Assembly (NCBI RefSeq): GCF_001494595.1
Contig: NZ_LN929908.1
Location: 1,959,716 to 2,023,715, forward strand
Source: Mycobacterium sp. M26
GTDB lineage: Bacteria > Actinomycetota > Actinomycetes > Mycobacteriales > Mycobacteriaceae
DNA: 64,000 nucleotides
Direction of reading: 5' to 3'
A program made the position numbers and the translations under genes. How positions within the stretch are numbered: position 1 is the first letter of the stretch; each line of letters begins with the position of its first letter. Below are positions 22,681 through 31,011 of this stretch, piece by piece. Below the pieces are notes generated by a model. That model had not been told where the DNA came from. It searched no databases and was given only the letters and a program-made list of their open reading frames with translations.

Positions 22681-24083
22681 CCCAGGACGGAACCTGGTCC
22701 GACGAGAGCGAATGGGAACTCGGCGAGGAAGGATTCGACGAGGAGTCCGGCGAGGGCGGTGCCCCGCCGCCGGTGGTGGCCGTCGTCGGCAGGCCCAACG
22801 TCGGCAAGTCGACACTGGTGAACCGGATCCTGGGCCGGCGCGAGGCCGTCGTGCAGGACCTTCCCGGGGTGACCCGCGACCGGGTGTCCTACGACGCGTC
22901 CTGGACCGGACGGCGGTTCGTGGTCCAGGACACCGGCGGGTGGGAACCCGACGCCAAGGGTCTTCAGCAGTTGGTGGCCGAGCAGGCCTCGGTGGCCATG
23001 CAGACCGCCGACGCGATCATCCTGGTCGTCGACGCCGTCGTCGGCGCCACCACCGGCGATGAAGCGGCGGCCAAGATTCTGCGCCGTTCGGGCAAGCCCG
23101 TCTTCCTGGCGGCCAACAAGGTCGACAACGAGAAGATGGAAGCCGAGGCCGCCGCGCTGTGGTCGCTGGGTCTCGGTGAGCCACACGGGATCAGTGCCAT
23201 GCACGGTCGCGGGGTGGCCGACCTGCTCGACGAGGTGCTGGCCGCGCTGCCTGAGTCGTCCGAAGTCGGTGCTGTCACCGGCGGTCCGCGCCGGGTGGCC
23301 CTGGTCGGCAAGCCGAACGTCGGCAAGAGTTCGCTGCTCAACCGGCTGGCCGGTGCGCAGCGCTCGGTGGTGCACGACGTCGCCGGCACCACCGTCGACC
23401 CGGTGGACTCGCTGATCGAATTAGACGGCAGGATATGGCGTTTCGTCGATACCGCCGGGTTGCGCCGCAAGGTCGGCCAAGCCAGCGGCCATGAGTTCTA
23501 CGCCTCGGTGCGCACGCACAGTGCCATCGACGCCGCCGAGGTGTGCGTCGTCCTGATCGACGGTTCGCAGCCGATCACCGAGCAGGACCAGCGAGTGCTG
23601 ACGATGGTGATCGAGGCGGGCCGCGCGCTGGTGCTGGCGTTCAATAAGTGGGATCTGGTCGACGAGGACCGCCGCTATCTGCTGGACCGCGAGATCGATC
23701 TGCAGCTGCACCAGTTGCAGTGGGCGCCGCGGGTCAACATCTCGGCCATGACGGGCCGGGCGGTGCAGAAGCTGGTACCGGCGATGGAGACGGCGCTGGA
23801 GTCCTGGGACAAGCGGATCTCCACCGGTCAGCTCAACACTTGGATCAAGGAGGTCGTGGCCGCCACGCCACCGCCGGTGCGCGGCGGCAAGCAGCCCCGG
23901 ATCCTGTTCGCCACCCAGGCCACCGCACGGCCGCCGACGTTCGTGCTGTTCACGTCGGGTTTCCTGGAGGCCGGCTACCGGCGGTTCCTGGAACGGCGGC
24001 TGCGGGAGACCTTCGGGTTCGAGGGCACTCCGATCCGGATCAACGTGCGGGTCCGGGAGAAGCGCAAGCTCAAGCCGCGCTGA
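22677..24083 (+). CDS. der: GTPase Der (EngA)
   Basis: A double-domain GTPase needed for 50S assembly. The first G domain has GRPNVGKST, DTGG and NKVD; the second has GKPNVGKSS, DTAG and NKWD. The KH-like C-terminal domain ends in INVRVREKRKLKPR. A short acidic N-terminal extension (about 30 residues) precedes the first G domain. It has 468 residues and is the last gene of the housekeeping block. Confidence 0.96.
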   Translation: MTQDGTWSDESEWELGEEGFDEESGEGGAPPPVVAVVGRPNVGKSTLVNRILGRREAVVQDLPGVTRDRVSYDASWTGRRFVVQDTGGWEPDAKGLQQLVAEQASVAMQTADAIILVVDAVVGATTGDEAAAKILRRSGKPVFLAANKVDNEKMEAEAAALWSLGLGEPHGISAMHGRGVADLLDEVLAALPESSEVGAVTGGPRRVALVGKPNVGKSSLLNRLAGAQRSVVHDVAGTTVDPVDSLIELDGRIWRFVDTAGLRRKVGQASGHEFYASVRTHSAIDAAEVCVVLIDGSQPITEQDQRVLTMVIEAGRALVLAFNKWDLVDEDRRYLLDREIDLQLHQLQWAPRVNISAMTGRAVQKLVPAMETALESWDKRISTGQLNTWIKEVVAATPPPVRGGKQPRILFATQATARPPTFVLFTSGFLEAGYRRFLERRLRETFGFEGTPIRINVRVREKRKLKPR

Positions 24084-24132
24084 ATCCTCGGTTCGAAGCG
24101 TTCTGGTGGCGTTCGCACAGTAGATTGGCAGC

Positions 24133-24399
24133 ATGAGGTTTGCTGTCGCGGGCGTTGCCGCCCTGGTGATCGTGGGTGCTCCCGTCGTGGCGGTGCTGTC
24201 CGGGGTGACGTCCGCTCCGGCCCCGCAGATGCTGGCCTGCCAGGAGACCGACCAGGAGGACAGCTTCTCGATGAACTGTGCTCCTGCGGTGATCCCGGAT
24301 ACCACGGACCAGTTGACCGAAGCCGAAGTCGCCGAGCCGGGCTGGAATGCCCATCCCGGCGGCAACGGCGGCGGTGGCGGCGGCCACGGGCACGGCTAA
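24133..24399 (+). CDS. Small exported glycine-tailed protein
   Basis: An 88-residue protein with an N-terminal signal peptide (hydrophobic AVAGVAALVIVGAPVVAVL), a short mature part with two cysteines (LACQ and MNCAP, probably disulfide-linked) and a tail rich in glycine and histidine (GGNGGGGGGHGHG). The tail could bind metal, but that is speculation. It stands 49 bases after der and ends convergent to the nitroreductase gene. No family is recognised. Confidence 0.65.
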   Translation: MRFAVAGVAALVIVGAPVVAVLSGVTSAPAPQMLACQETDQEDSFSMNCAPAVIPDTTDQLTEAEVAEPGWNAHPGGNGGGGGGHGHG

Positions 24400-24405
24400 C
24401 CGCCG

Positions 24406-25101
24406 TCAGCCGTTGAGCCACACCCGCTTTCCGTAGCTGTCCAGATGCACCACCTGCTCGACGGGTTTGCGGGTGGTGGGTCCGTAGCGTCCCTTCGGCC
24501 AGCCCAGCGGGACCACGCACACCGGTGTGACGCTGAGCGGCAGGCCCAGGATCTTGCGGGCTGAGGCGACATTCCACAGCGGCATGGTGATCAGCGAGGC
24601 GCCCAAGCCCATGGCGCGGGCGGCCAGCAGAAGGTTCTGCACGCTGGGATAGATGGAGCCGAAGAACGAGGTCTCGGCGACGAACGGTGACGGCACATAG
24701 GGCGGGCGTCCGCCGCGCAGGCAGGGGATCACGAGCACCGGGATCTCGCTGAAGTGCTCGACCTGCCACTGCACCGCCCGCAGGATTTTCTGCATCGACT
24801 CGTCACCGGCGGTGCGGCGCTGGCCGATCTTCTCGTAGATGGCCCACGGCTGGCGGTAGCGCTTTCCCAGCTGATCCTTGGTGTGCTGGTCCTTGACGAC
24901 GATGAACTCCCAGTTCTGGCCGTTGGATCCGGTGGGTGCCCGCAGGGCCAGTTCGATGCACTTGAGCACGATCGCGTCGTCGACCGGATCAGGCCGCACC
25001 CGGCGCACCGCGCGCTGGGTCATCATCGCCTCGACCAGAGGCATGTCGAGGGCGGCCAGGGCCTCCTCGGTGGTCGGGATGGGGCTGGGGGAGTCGCTCA
25101 T
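24406..25101 (-). CDS. Nitroreductase-family flavoprotein
   Basis: A 231-residue FMN-dependent oxidoreductase. The typical early TQRAVRRVRPDPVDD segment, the APTGSNGQNWEFIVV flavin-contact segment and a C-terminal PLGWPKGRYGP motif are seen. The substrate is unknown; relatives reduce nitro groups, quinones or dehalogenate. It starts with ATG and is divergent from the permease gene across 70 bases. Confidence 0.85.
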   Translation of the reverse strand: MSDSPSPIPTTEEALAALDMPLVEAMMTQRAVRRVRPDPVDDAIVLKCIELALRAPTGSNGQNWEFIVVKDQHTKDQLGKRYRQPWAIYEKIGQRRTAGDESMQKILRAVQWQVEHFSEIPVLVIPCLRGGRPPYVPSPFVAETSFFGSIYPSVQNLLLAARAMGLGASLITMPLWNVASARKILGLPLSVTPVCVVPLGWPKGRYGPTTRKPVEQVVHLDSYGKRVWLNG

Positions 25102-25171
25102 GAATCCGAGGCTACGGCGCTTGCTTGCGGGCGAACAGCTTTCGTCCGTTGGAGTCCCCTAGGGTTGTCGG

Positions 25172-25954
25172 GTGTCCGTCGCCCACATGATCCTGATCGC
25201 GCTGGCCGGAATGGGAGCGGGGGCGATCAACTCGCTCGTCGGCTCGGGGACGCTGATCACCTTCCCGACCCTGGTGACACTCGGGTATCCGCCGGTGACG
25301 GCGACGATGTCCAATGCCATCGGGTTGGTGGCCGGCGGGGTGTCCGGAACCTGGGGGTATCGGCGCGAGCTCACCGGGCAGTGGCGACGACTGCGCTGGC
25401 AGATCCCGGCATCGCTGACCGGGGCGGGTATCGGGGCCTTCCTGCTGCTGCACCTGCCGGAGAAGGTCTTCACTCAGGTCGTGCCGGTGCTGCTGATCGG
25501 GGCGCTGGCGCTGGTGATACTGGGCCCGCGGATTCAGGCCTACGCCCGGCGGCGCGCCGAGGAGGCCGGCCGGTCGGCCGAGCACGTGTCGGCGGCGCGG
25601 ATGACGGCGCTGGTGGCCGGGACGTTCGCGGTCGGGGTGTACGGCGGCTACTTCACCGCCGCGCAGGGCATCCTGCTGATGGGGGTGATGGGCGCGCTGC
25701 TGCCCGAGGACATGCAGCGGATGAATGCCGCGAAGAACCTGCTGTCGCTGCTGGTGAACATCGTCGCGGCGGTGGCCTACACGGTGGTGGCGTTCGACCG
25801 GATCAGCTGGGCGGCGGCGGGCCTGATCGCGCTGGGCTCGCTGATCGGCGGCTGGCTGGGAGCGCACTACGGGCGGCGACTGTCGCCGAACGCGTTGCGC
25901 GCGGTGATCGTGGTGGTCGGCCTGATCGGGCTGTACCGGCTGCTGTCGGTGTGA
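25172..25954 (+). CDS. TauE/SafE-family membrane permease
   Basis: A 260-residue polytopic membrane protein with two related halves, about eight predicted helices. The first half carries GMGAGAINSLVGSGTLITFPTL and the second GTFAVGVYGGYFTAAQGILL, the family hallmarks. Members export sulfite, sulfoacetate or related organic anions; the substrate here is unknown. The GTG start lies 70 bases from the divergent nitroreductase gene. Confidence 0.85.
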   Translation: MSVAHMILIALAGMGAGAINSLVGSGTLITFPTLVTLGYPPVTATMSNAIGLVAGGVSGTWGYRRELTGQWRRLRWQIPASLTGAGIGAFLLLHLPEKVFTQVVPVLLIGALALVILGPRIQAYARRRAEEAGRSAEHVSAARMTALVAGTFAVGVYGGYFTAAQGILLMGVMGALLPEDMQRMNAAKNLLSLLVNIVAAVAYTVVAFDRISWAAAGLIALGSLIGGWLGAHYGRRLSPNALRAVIVVVGLIGLYRLLSV

Positions 25955-26034
25955 GACACCGGTGCCCGGATTCGGGTCTGCGGTGGGGGTTGGGGTAGTC
26001 TTTCGTCCTGCTGCCGGCGATCCCGGCAGCGCCG

Positions 26035-26099
<65 letters not shown>

Positions 26100-26108
<9 letters not shown>

Positions 26109-27032
26109 CTGAGGTTCTTGCAGTTCAGAGGCGGTTTCCGAGACATCGGCAGCCGCCTTTTCCGCACTGTGCCGGTCGAGGAATTCGATGACGGCGGAGG
26201 CGAAGATATCGTTGCGGTCGCCGACGACCATATGCCCCGCGCCGCGAACATCAGTGAACTCGATCTGCGGATAGCGCGCGAGCAGCCGGTCGGCATTCGC
26301 CTGGCTGACCAGATCGCTCATCTGGCCACGCACCAGCAGCATCGGCGTCTGGTCTTGCAGAATCCTGCCGATGGCGGTGTACAGACGTTCGTGGTCGCCG
26401 ATCTCGACCGGTCCCTGCGTCGTCATGCCCGTGATGAAGCGCGGATCCCAGTGCCAGTACCAGCGATCGCCGCGGCGGCGCAGGTTGGTGGCCAGGCCGG
26501 CCAGATCGGTCGGCCTGGCCCGGTGCGGGTTGAACCCGGCCAGCACGTCGGCCACCTCGTCCAGCGATGCGAACCCATCACTCATGTTGTCGGCCATGAA
26601 GTCGAAGATGCGCCGGGCACCGGACTCGTCCATTTCGGGCACGATGTCGACCAATACGACGGCGCGCGCCACGCCGGTGGCGATCTCACCGGCGAGCAGC
26701 ATCGCGGTGAACCCGCCCAGGGAGGCGCCGATCACCACCGGGCTGTCGGGAAGAGTGCGCAGCACCGCGAGCACGTCCCCGGCGAAGCTGACCACCCGGT
26801 AGTCACCGTCTTCGGCCCAGTCCGAGTCACCGTGGCCGCGCAGATCGACGGTGACGGCCTGCCAGCCGCGGGCTGCTACGGCTGCTGCGGCCTTGGCCCA
26901 CGACCGGCGGGTCTGTCCTGCTCCGTGCAGAAAAACTACCGCGGGCGCGTGCGCAGCACCGCGACGGTCGCAGGCGATGTCCAGTCCGCCGTCGCTCTGG
27001 ACGGCGAAGGTCTGCACGCCGGGGAGGCTCAT
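26100..27032 (-). CDS. Alpha/beta hydrolase
   Basis: A 310-residue hydrolase with FLHGAGQTRRSW (oxyanion region), the nucleophile elbow GASLGG and the catalytic histidine probably in GAGHMV near the end. The substrate is unknown. ATG 27032 overlaps the TetR stop (ATGA); the longer upstream frame lies inside the regulator gene. The stop codon lies within the end of the opposing tRNA-Pro gene. It is probably co-transcribed with the TetR gene. Confidence 0.82.
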
Positions 27033-27706
27033 CGCCGTGATCGTGTTGTGGACTTGACCGAGCTGGCGGCGACCGTGCGGTGGCGCCGGCGCGTTGCCAG
27101 GGGACGGTGAGCGTCGACCTCGGACCGAAAGACTGGCCCCACCCAACGACGTAGATAGGCCCGCAACGCCTTTCCCGTGCGCAGGTCCGCCGGGTCGACC
27201 ATCACCAGCTCGATGATGCGCAGCATGTACTCGCAGATCTCCTCCAGCTGCACATCGCCGATTCCGGCGGCGCGCCAGTCGACGTCCAAGCGCTGCAACA
27301 GGTCGCGATTGAACTGGATCACCTCCGTCGAGGTGATCCGTTGAGAGGCTCTCGGCAGGTCGTAGGAGAACAGCAGCCGAATCCCCTTTTGTTCGGCAAG
27401 AAAATCGATCGTGAATGCCAATGCTTCCAGCAGCGCTTCCACCGGATCCGTCACGCCGGCGAGGTGCTCGGTGATGCGGTCGGAGAACCGTACGGCGGCC
27501 CGCACTGCGACGGCTTCCAGCAGCGCTCCCGTTCCGGGAAAGTGGTTGTAAACCGTCTGGCGTGAAATTCCCAGTGCCCGAGCAACTTTCGCGACATTGA
27601 ATTCGCCCTCGTCGGACTTGATCACGGCGTCGGAGGCATCGAGGATCCGTTCGATCGCTTCCTCGTCAGACGCAGGGGCTGAGCCCCCCCAACCACGGGT
27701 GCGCAT
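27029..27706 (-). CDS. TetR-family transcriptional regulator
   Basis: A 225-residue repressor-type protein. The helix-turn-helix is VAKVARALGISRQTVYNHFPG at about residues 38-58, after an N-terminal extension. The ligand-binding domain is not recognisable. It is divergent from the diiron-type gene, with a 10-bp inverted repeat between them, and is coupled to the hydrolase gene. It most likely controls both directions. Confidence 0.85.
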   Translation of the reverse strand: MRTRGWGGSAPASDEEAIERILDASDAVIKSDEGEFNVAKVARALGISRQTVYNHFPGTGALLEAVAVRAAVRFSDRITEHLAGVTDPVEALLEALAFTIDFLAEQKGIRLLFSYDLPRASQRITSTEVIQFNRDLLQRLDVDWRAAGIGDVQLEEICEYMLRIIELVMVDPADLRTGKALRAYLRRWVGPVFRSEVDAHRPLATRRRHRTVAASSVKSTTRSRR

Positions 27707-27799
27707 CGTGGCTCACCGCGCCTTACGGCTGTCGAACGGCGAGCAATGCATGCCTGCGATTGTGTTGGCGGCGGGGGACAGTGTCAATCACCCGACCCG

Positions 27800-27828
27800 A
27801 TTGGACACTCTTGACTCAAGTGTCCAAT
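27800..27828. promoter_or_regulatory. Palindromic operator in the TetR/diiron-gene intergenic region
   Basis: ATTGGACACT (27800-27809) and AGTGTCCAAT (27819-27828) form a perfect 10-bp inverted repeat with a nine-base spacer. The spacer region itself holds CTTGA-C-TCAAG (27810-27820). A related half-site GTGTCAAT lies at 27781. The size and symmetry fit a TetR dimer site, presumably of the adjacent regulator. Confidence 0.7.
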
Positions 27829-27840
27829 CATCCCTACTCT
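27811..27840 (+). promoter_or_regulatory. Putative promoter of the diiron-type gene
   Basis: TTGACT (27811-27816) and TACTCT (27835-27840) are 18 bases apart. The -35 element lies in the centre of the palindrome, so a bound repressor would block RNA polymerase. Confidence 0.55.
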
Positions 27841-27887
27841 CGGAGAAGCATCGCCTCGGTACGGTGCGGCGGAGAGGATGGAACCGC

Positions 27888-28805
27888 ATGACGGATGTGA
27901 CATTCCGCAAGATGCGCTTCGACATCGACGAATCGGTGCCATTCCAATGGCATCCGGCCAATCCCGCCGCGGGCATGATGGCCAACGCCATCTCATTCAT
28001 CGCAGTCGGTTTCGAGCGCTACATCGTGCTGGCGGTCAAAGAGGCGCTGCAGTCGCGCATCACCGATCCCGAGTTGCGAGCCGAAGCTGAAGTCTTCCTG
28101 GCCCAGGAGTCACAGCACTCCGCGGCACACCGTCGTCATGTCAAGGCACTGACCGCACGCTATCCCGGTCTCGCCGACGTGCTGGACCGGGTGATCGCAT
28201 CCTACGAAACTCTCTTTTCAGCAGAAGATTTGAACTTCCATTTGGCCTACGTGGCCAATATCGAGGCATCCTTTCCGCCGATCTTCGGGTTCTTCATCGA
28301 ACGACGTGACTGTTTGTACAGCGGTGACAACCGGGTGGCGTCGCTGTTCCTGTGGCACTACATCGAGGAGATCGAGCACCGCAGTTCGGCGGACATCATC
28401 TTCGAAGGTGTCGTCGGCAGCCGGCGCTACCGGCTGAGCACGGTCCGCCGCACATGGCGCCACCTGATGGAGGTGCTCGACATCGTCATCGCCGGATTCA
28501 CCGAGCATGTCCCGTCCGGCGACATCGGAATCAGTCCGCAGGCGTTCCGCACGGTGATCTTCCGCAACGAGGCCATCTATCGGATACCTATGCTGCGCAG
28601 GCGGTTTCCGCCGCAGGAACAGCAACTGCTGGCCGGAGTCAGTACCCCGCGACTGGTGCGGATGTTCGGCGGGATCGCCTTGTCGCAGCTTCCGGGCCGG
28701 CGGCCCGCAGACGCCCCGGTACCGGATTGGTACTACACCTGGATGCGCAGCTACGCCGCCGGGGAGGACATGGCTCACTACTACGGGACTGCGTGCGCGG
28801 GTTGA
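27888..28805 (+). CDS. Metal-dependent hydrolase-family protein (diiron type)
   Basis: A 305-residue protein of the family named metal-dependent hydrolase (PF10118 type). Carboxylate/histidine motifs AQESQHSAAHRRH and HYIEEIEHRSSAD look like ligands of a two-metal centre in a helical bundle. The true substrate is unknown; a ferritin-like oxygenase role is equally possible. ATG 27888 is preceded by GGAGAGG. It is divergent from the TetR gene and its promoter overlaps the operator. Confidence 0.78.
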   Translation: MTDVTFRKMRFDIDESVPFQWHPANPAAGMMANAISFIAVGFERYIVLAVKEALQSRITDPELRAEAEVFLAQESQHSAAHRRHVKALTARYPGLADVLDRVIASYETLFSAEDLNFHLAYVANIEASFPPIFGFFIERRDCLYSGDNRVASLFLWHYIEEIEHRSSADIIFEGVVGSRRYRLSTVRRTWRHLMEVLDIVIAGFTEHVPSGDIGISPQAFRTVIFRNEAIYRIPMLRRRFPPQEQQLLAGVSTPRLVRMFGGIALSQLPGRRPADAPVPDWYYTWMRSYAAGEDMAHYYGTACAG

Positions 28806-29202
28806 TCGCGTCGACAAGACGGTGTGTTGTCCACTGCGTGGATAGATCTGGTCGGCAGCGCCACAACGGTGAAGCGGACGCACGGTGGCCGTCACAGTCG
28901 CCGCCTGTGTGGGCTCCCAGGGTCGCGACGAATCGAGCATTGTGGTGGCGCGACAAGCAGGCCCAATTCTTTGGCGGCTCGTCACGAGTGCCGTCACGGG
29001 CTGCGCTCTAGCTTCTCTATTGACGCCATTGGCGTTGCTCGCGGATGCCGGTTTTCTCCTTTCCGGCCGAGGTGAGCGGCTGGGGCGGTCGGCGGAGTGT
29101 TCAAGAAGGGGGCACTCGGCTGCCGCCCCGGCCCCCTGGCCGTGTCCGGCGTAGCCTTGCCGCCGAGATTCACAGCGATGTTGCCATCCTCCATCGACGC
29201 GC
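28806..29202. other. Gene-free interval
   Basis: About 400 bases between the diiron-type gene and the small helical-protein gene. Short frames exist on both strands (for example 28885-29154) but none has a convincing start signal or recognisable product. I see no repeat, RNA gene or clear terminator. Confidence 0.5.
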
Positions 29203-29208
29203 TATAAA
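29181..29208 (+). promoter_or_regulatory. Putative leaderless promoter
   Basis: TTGCCA (29181-29186) and TATAAA (29203-29208) are 16 bases apart. The GTG of the next gene begins six bases after the -10, at the expected transcription start, and no Shine-Dalgarno sequence is present. Confidence 0.55.
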
Positions 29209-29214
29209 TCAACG

Positions 29215-29505
29215 GTGAGCACACACGTGAATCTGACCGCGCAGGAAACCGCGCTGATCGACCAGTCGCATCCCGCCGCGCTGGAGCGCATGGACGCCGC
29301 GGCACTCAAGGACCTGCAGGGTCAGCTGCGACGCGCCCGCGACAAGAACTTCAGCCAGTTGCGGCGCCAGGGCGCGGCCCGGGTGGAAGCCGAGGGCGCC
29401 CGCGGGGCCGCCCAGCCCGCCAACGAGAAGCGCGGCGAGAAGGTCGACGTGTTCGACGAGGCGCTGGCCCGCGTGCAGGCCCGCCTCGACACCCTGGCGG
29501 ATTAG
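29215..29505 (+). CDS. Small conserved helical protein
   Basis: A 96-residue, charged protein predicted to be almost entirely helical (ALERMDAAALKDLQGQLRRA, then EALARVQARLDTLAD). It has no signal peptide or membrane segment. It looks like a mycobacterial conserved hypothetical protein; the function is unknown. It would be translated from a leaderless mRNA. Its TAG shares bases with the TAA of the convergent PGRS-like gene (TTAG at 29502-29505). Confidence 0.7.
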   Translation: MSTHVNLTAQETALIDQSHPAALERMDAAALKDLQGQLRRARDKNFSQLRRQGAARVEAEGARGAAQPANEKRGEKVDVFDEALARVQARLDTLAD

Positions 29506-30276
29506 CTCGCCGCCTCCTGCTGCAAGCCACCGCCGCTGCCGCCGAATCCGCCGCCGCCACCGGTCCGCTCCACCTGCTCCGCCCATGGCGTCCTTGCTCG
29601 CACCCTCGCCACCGAACCCGCCGTTACCGCCGCGTCCGCCGAACACTCCCGCGTTTCCGCCGCTGCCGCCGTTTCCGCCGTTGGCACCCGGGGACCCGAT
29701 GCCACCGGACCCGCCATTGCCGCCACTGCCGAACAGCAGGCCGCCGCCACCGCCGTCGCCACCGTTGCCGCCGCCGGCGGCGCCGGTGCCCCCATCAGCA
29801 CCGAACCCGGCGATCAGACCACCGCGACCACCGTTTCCACCGTTGATGTGTTGGTCATTGCCATTCCCGCCCTGCCCGCCGTTGCCGAACAGCCCCGCGT
29901 TCCCGCCATCTCCGCCGTTGACGCCGTTTCCGCCATTACCGGCCAACAATCCGCCGTTGCCGCCATGGCACGCGGTGCCACAGGTGGTGGGGTCCGGGGT
30001 GTAGCCGTTGCCGATCAGCAGGCCGGCGTCAGGGTGTTCGGCGGTGCCGTCACCGACCAGGACCATGCTCAACGGTGCCGCCGCAGGGCCCGGTGATACC
30101 GCTGTGCCGAGGCAGGGTGATCCTGGAAGGCATTGGATGGCAGCGGTATTCGGATCGGCTGACGCTGACGCTGCAGTCATTGCCGACATCAGATAGCCGG
30201 TTCCGGCCAGCGCGGCACCGGCCAGTGCAGTGCGCAGGTAGGGCGGCGAGGACGCCAGGGAGCGGTGTTTAGCCAT
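29502..30276 (-). CDS. PGRS-like glycine-rich exported protein with probable frameshift near its 3' end
   Basis: The protein has a Sec signal peptide (TALAGAALAGTGYLM to ASASA, about residues 17-41) and a short cysteine-containing region. A long run of GGNGG/GGAGG repeats follows, with the composition of mycobacterial PGRS domains but without a PE domain. Near 29545-29600 the glycine frame changes: the opened frame turns arginine-rich and runs on over the opposing gene. One base less near there gives GGGGGFGGSGGG...EAAS and a stop at 29502. ATG 30276 has AAAGG about nine bases upstream and overlaps the methyltransferase stop by eight bases. Confidence 0.65.
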
Positions 30277-30931
30277 GGGCGGCAACCTTTCTCGCGCGGC
30301 CGATCTTCAGCGGGTGCACGATGGCAGGCATCCCATGCCAGAGGTCATCCTGTGCGTCGACGGCATAGCCGTGTGCGGTCATCAGCTCGACAGTCGGGCG
30401 GTTGCACACGCATCCCCCGGCGAAGCCGCGCCAGGCGCGCATGAGTGCGTCCTGGCATGCGGCGATCAGCGTCGACCGCGACCGCACGTGTTCGATGAAC
30501 AGCACTTGACCGCCGGGGCGCAGTACCCGTGCGATTTCCCGCAGTGCGGGGGCGGCATCCTCGACCGTGCACAGCACCAGGGTGCTGATCACGGTGTCCA
30601 CCGACGCATCGGCTAGCGGCAGGCGTTCGGCGGGTGCATCGAGAACCCGGGCGTGGCGGTCATGGCGTGCCAGTCGGCGCTCGAGCTTGCGGCGCATACC
30701 GGGTTCGGGCTCCGCGAGCAGCAACGTGTCAACGGCCTTTGGGTAGTGCGGCACATTGAGTCCGGTGCCGGCGCCGATCTCCAGGACCCGGCCGTAGGCC
30801 TGCGCCAGCAGCTCACGGCGGTGCTGGCGCATCCCGACGATCTCGCCGAACCATAGGAACGGGTCGTAGAGCACCGCCATCACCCGCAACCAGCGGGTCG
30901 ACGTGGTCGGGGCATGCGCGGTCTCGGTCAT
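30269..30931 (-). CDS. Class I SAM-dependent methyltransferase
   Basis: A 220-residue methyltransferase of UbiE/phospholipid-methyltransferase type. Motif I is VLEIGAGTGLN at about residue 49. The acidic loop is LLLAEPEPGM, followed by VISTLVLCTVED and the post-motif LRPGGQVLFIEH. It has no signal peptide. The substrate may be a lipid or small molecule. It is followed by and overlaps the PGRS-like gene, so the two are probably one transcript. Confidence 0.82.
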   Translation of the reverse strand: MTETAHAPTTSTRWLRVMAVLYDPFLWFGEIVGMRQHRRELLAQAYGRVLEIGAGTGLNVPHYPKAVDTLLLAEPEPGMRRKLERRLARHDRHARVLDAPAERLPLADASVDTVISTLVLCTVEDAAPALREIARVLRPGGQVLFIEHVRSRSTLIAACQDALMRAWRGFAGGCVCNRPTVELMTAHGYAVDAQDDLWHGMPAIVHPLKIGRARKVAAHG

Positions 30932-30943
30932 ACCCGGAATCTA
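30932..30943 (-). promoter_or_regulatory. Possible leaderless -10 element for the methyltransferase gene
   Basis: On the minus strand TAGATT (30943-30938) is followed by six bases and then the ATG at 30931, the arrangement of a leaderless mycobacterial mRNA. No good -35 is visible. Confidence 0.4.
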
Positions 30944-30958
30944 GGAATCGGCACGGTG

Positions 30959-30982
30959 TGGCCGCATCGCTCGATGCGGCCA
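30959..30982 (-). terminator. Probable terminator of the hydrolase-LuxR gene
   Basis: TGGCCGCATC (30959-30968) and GATGCGGCCA (30973-30982) form a perfect 10-bp stem with a four-base loop, 30 bases after the stop of the leftward regulator gene. On the minus strand no U-run follows, as is common for mycobacterial terminators. Confidence 0.55.
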
Positions 30983-31011
30983 TCTTCTCCGGATGGCCGG
31001 TTTCGGCTACC

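Noticed and set aside
24754..25998. 414-codon plus-strand frame across the nitroreductase gene and permease gene
   Set aside because: It overlaps two recognised genes in other frames and has arginine/glycine-rich shadow composition.
28885..29154. 89-codon frame in the gap after the diiron-type gene
   Set aside because: No RBS or promoter, no recognisable family and mixed composition; not supported as a gene.
29209..29501. Arginine-rich extension of the PGRS-like frame to 29209
   Set aside because: It runs antisense across the whole small helical-protein gene and follows a clear frame change; a frameshift explains it better.
29585..30004. Proline-rich plus-strand frame opposite the PGRS-like gene
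   Set aside because: Poly-proline is simply the complement of glycine codons (GGC/GCC); the minus strand has the signal peptide and RBS.
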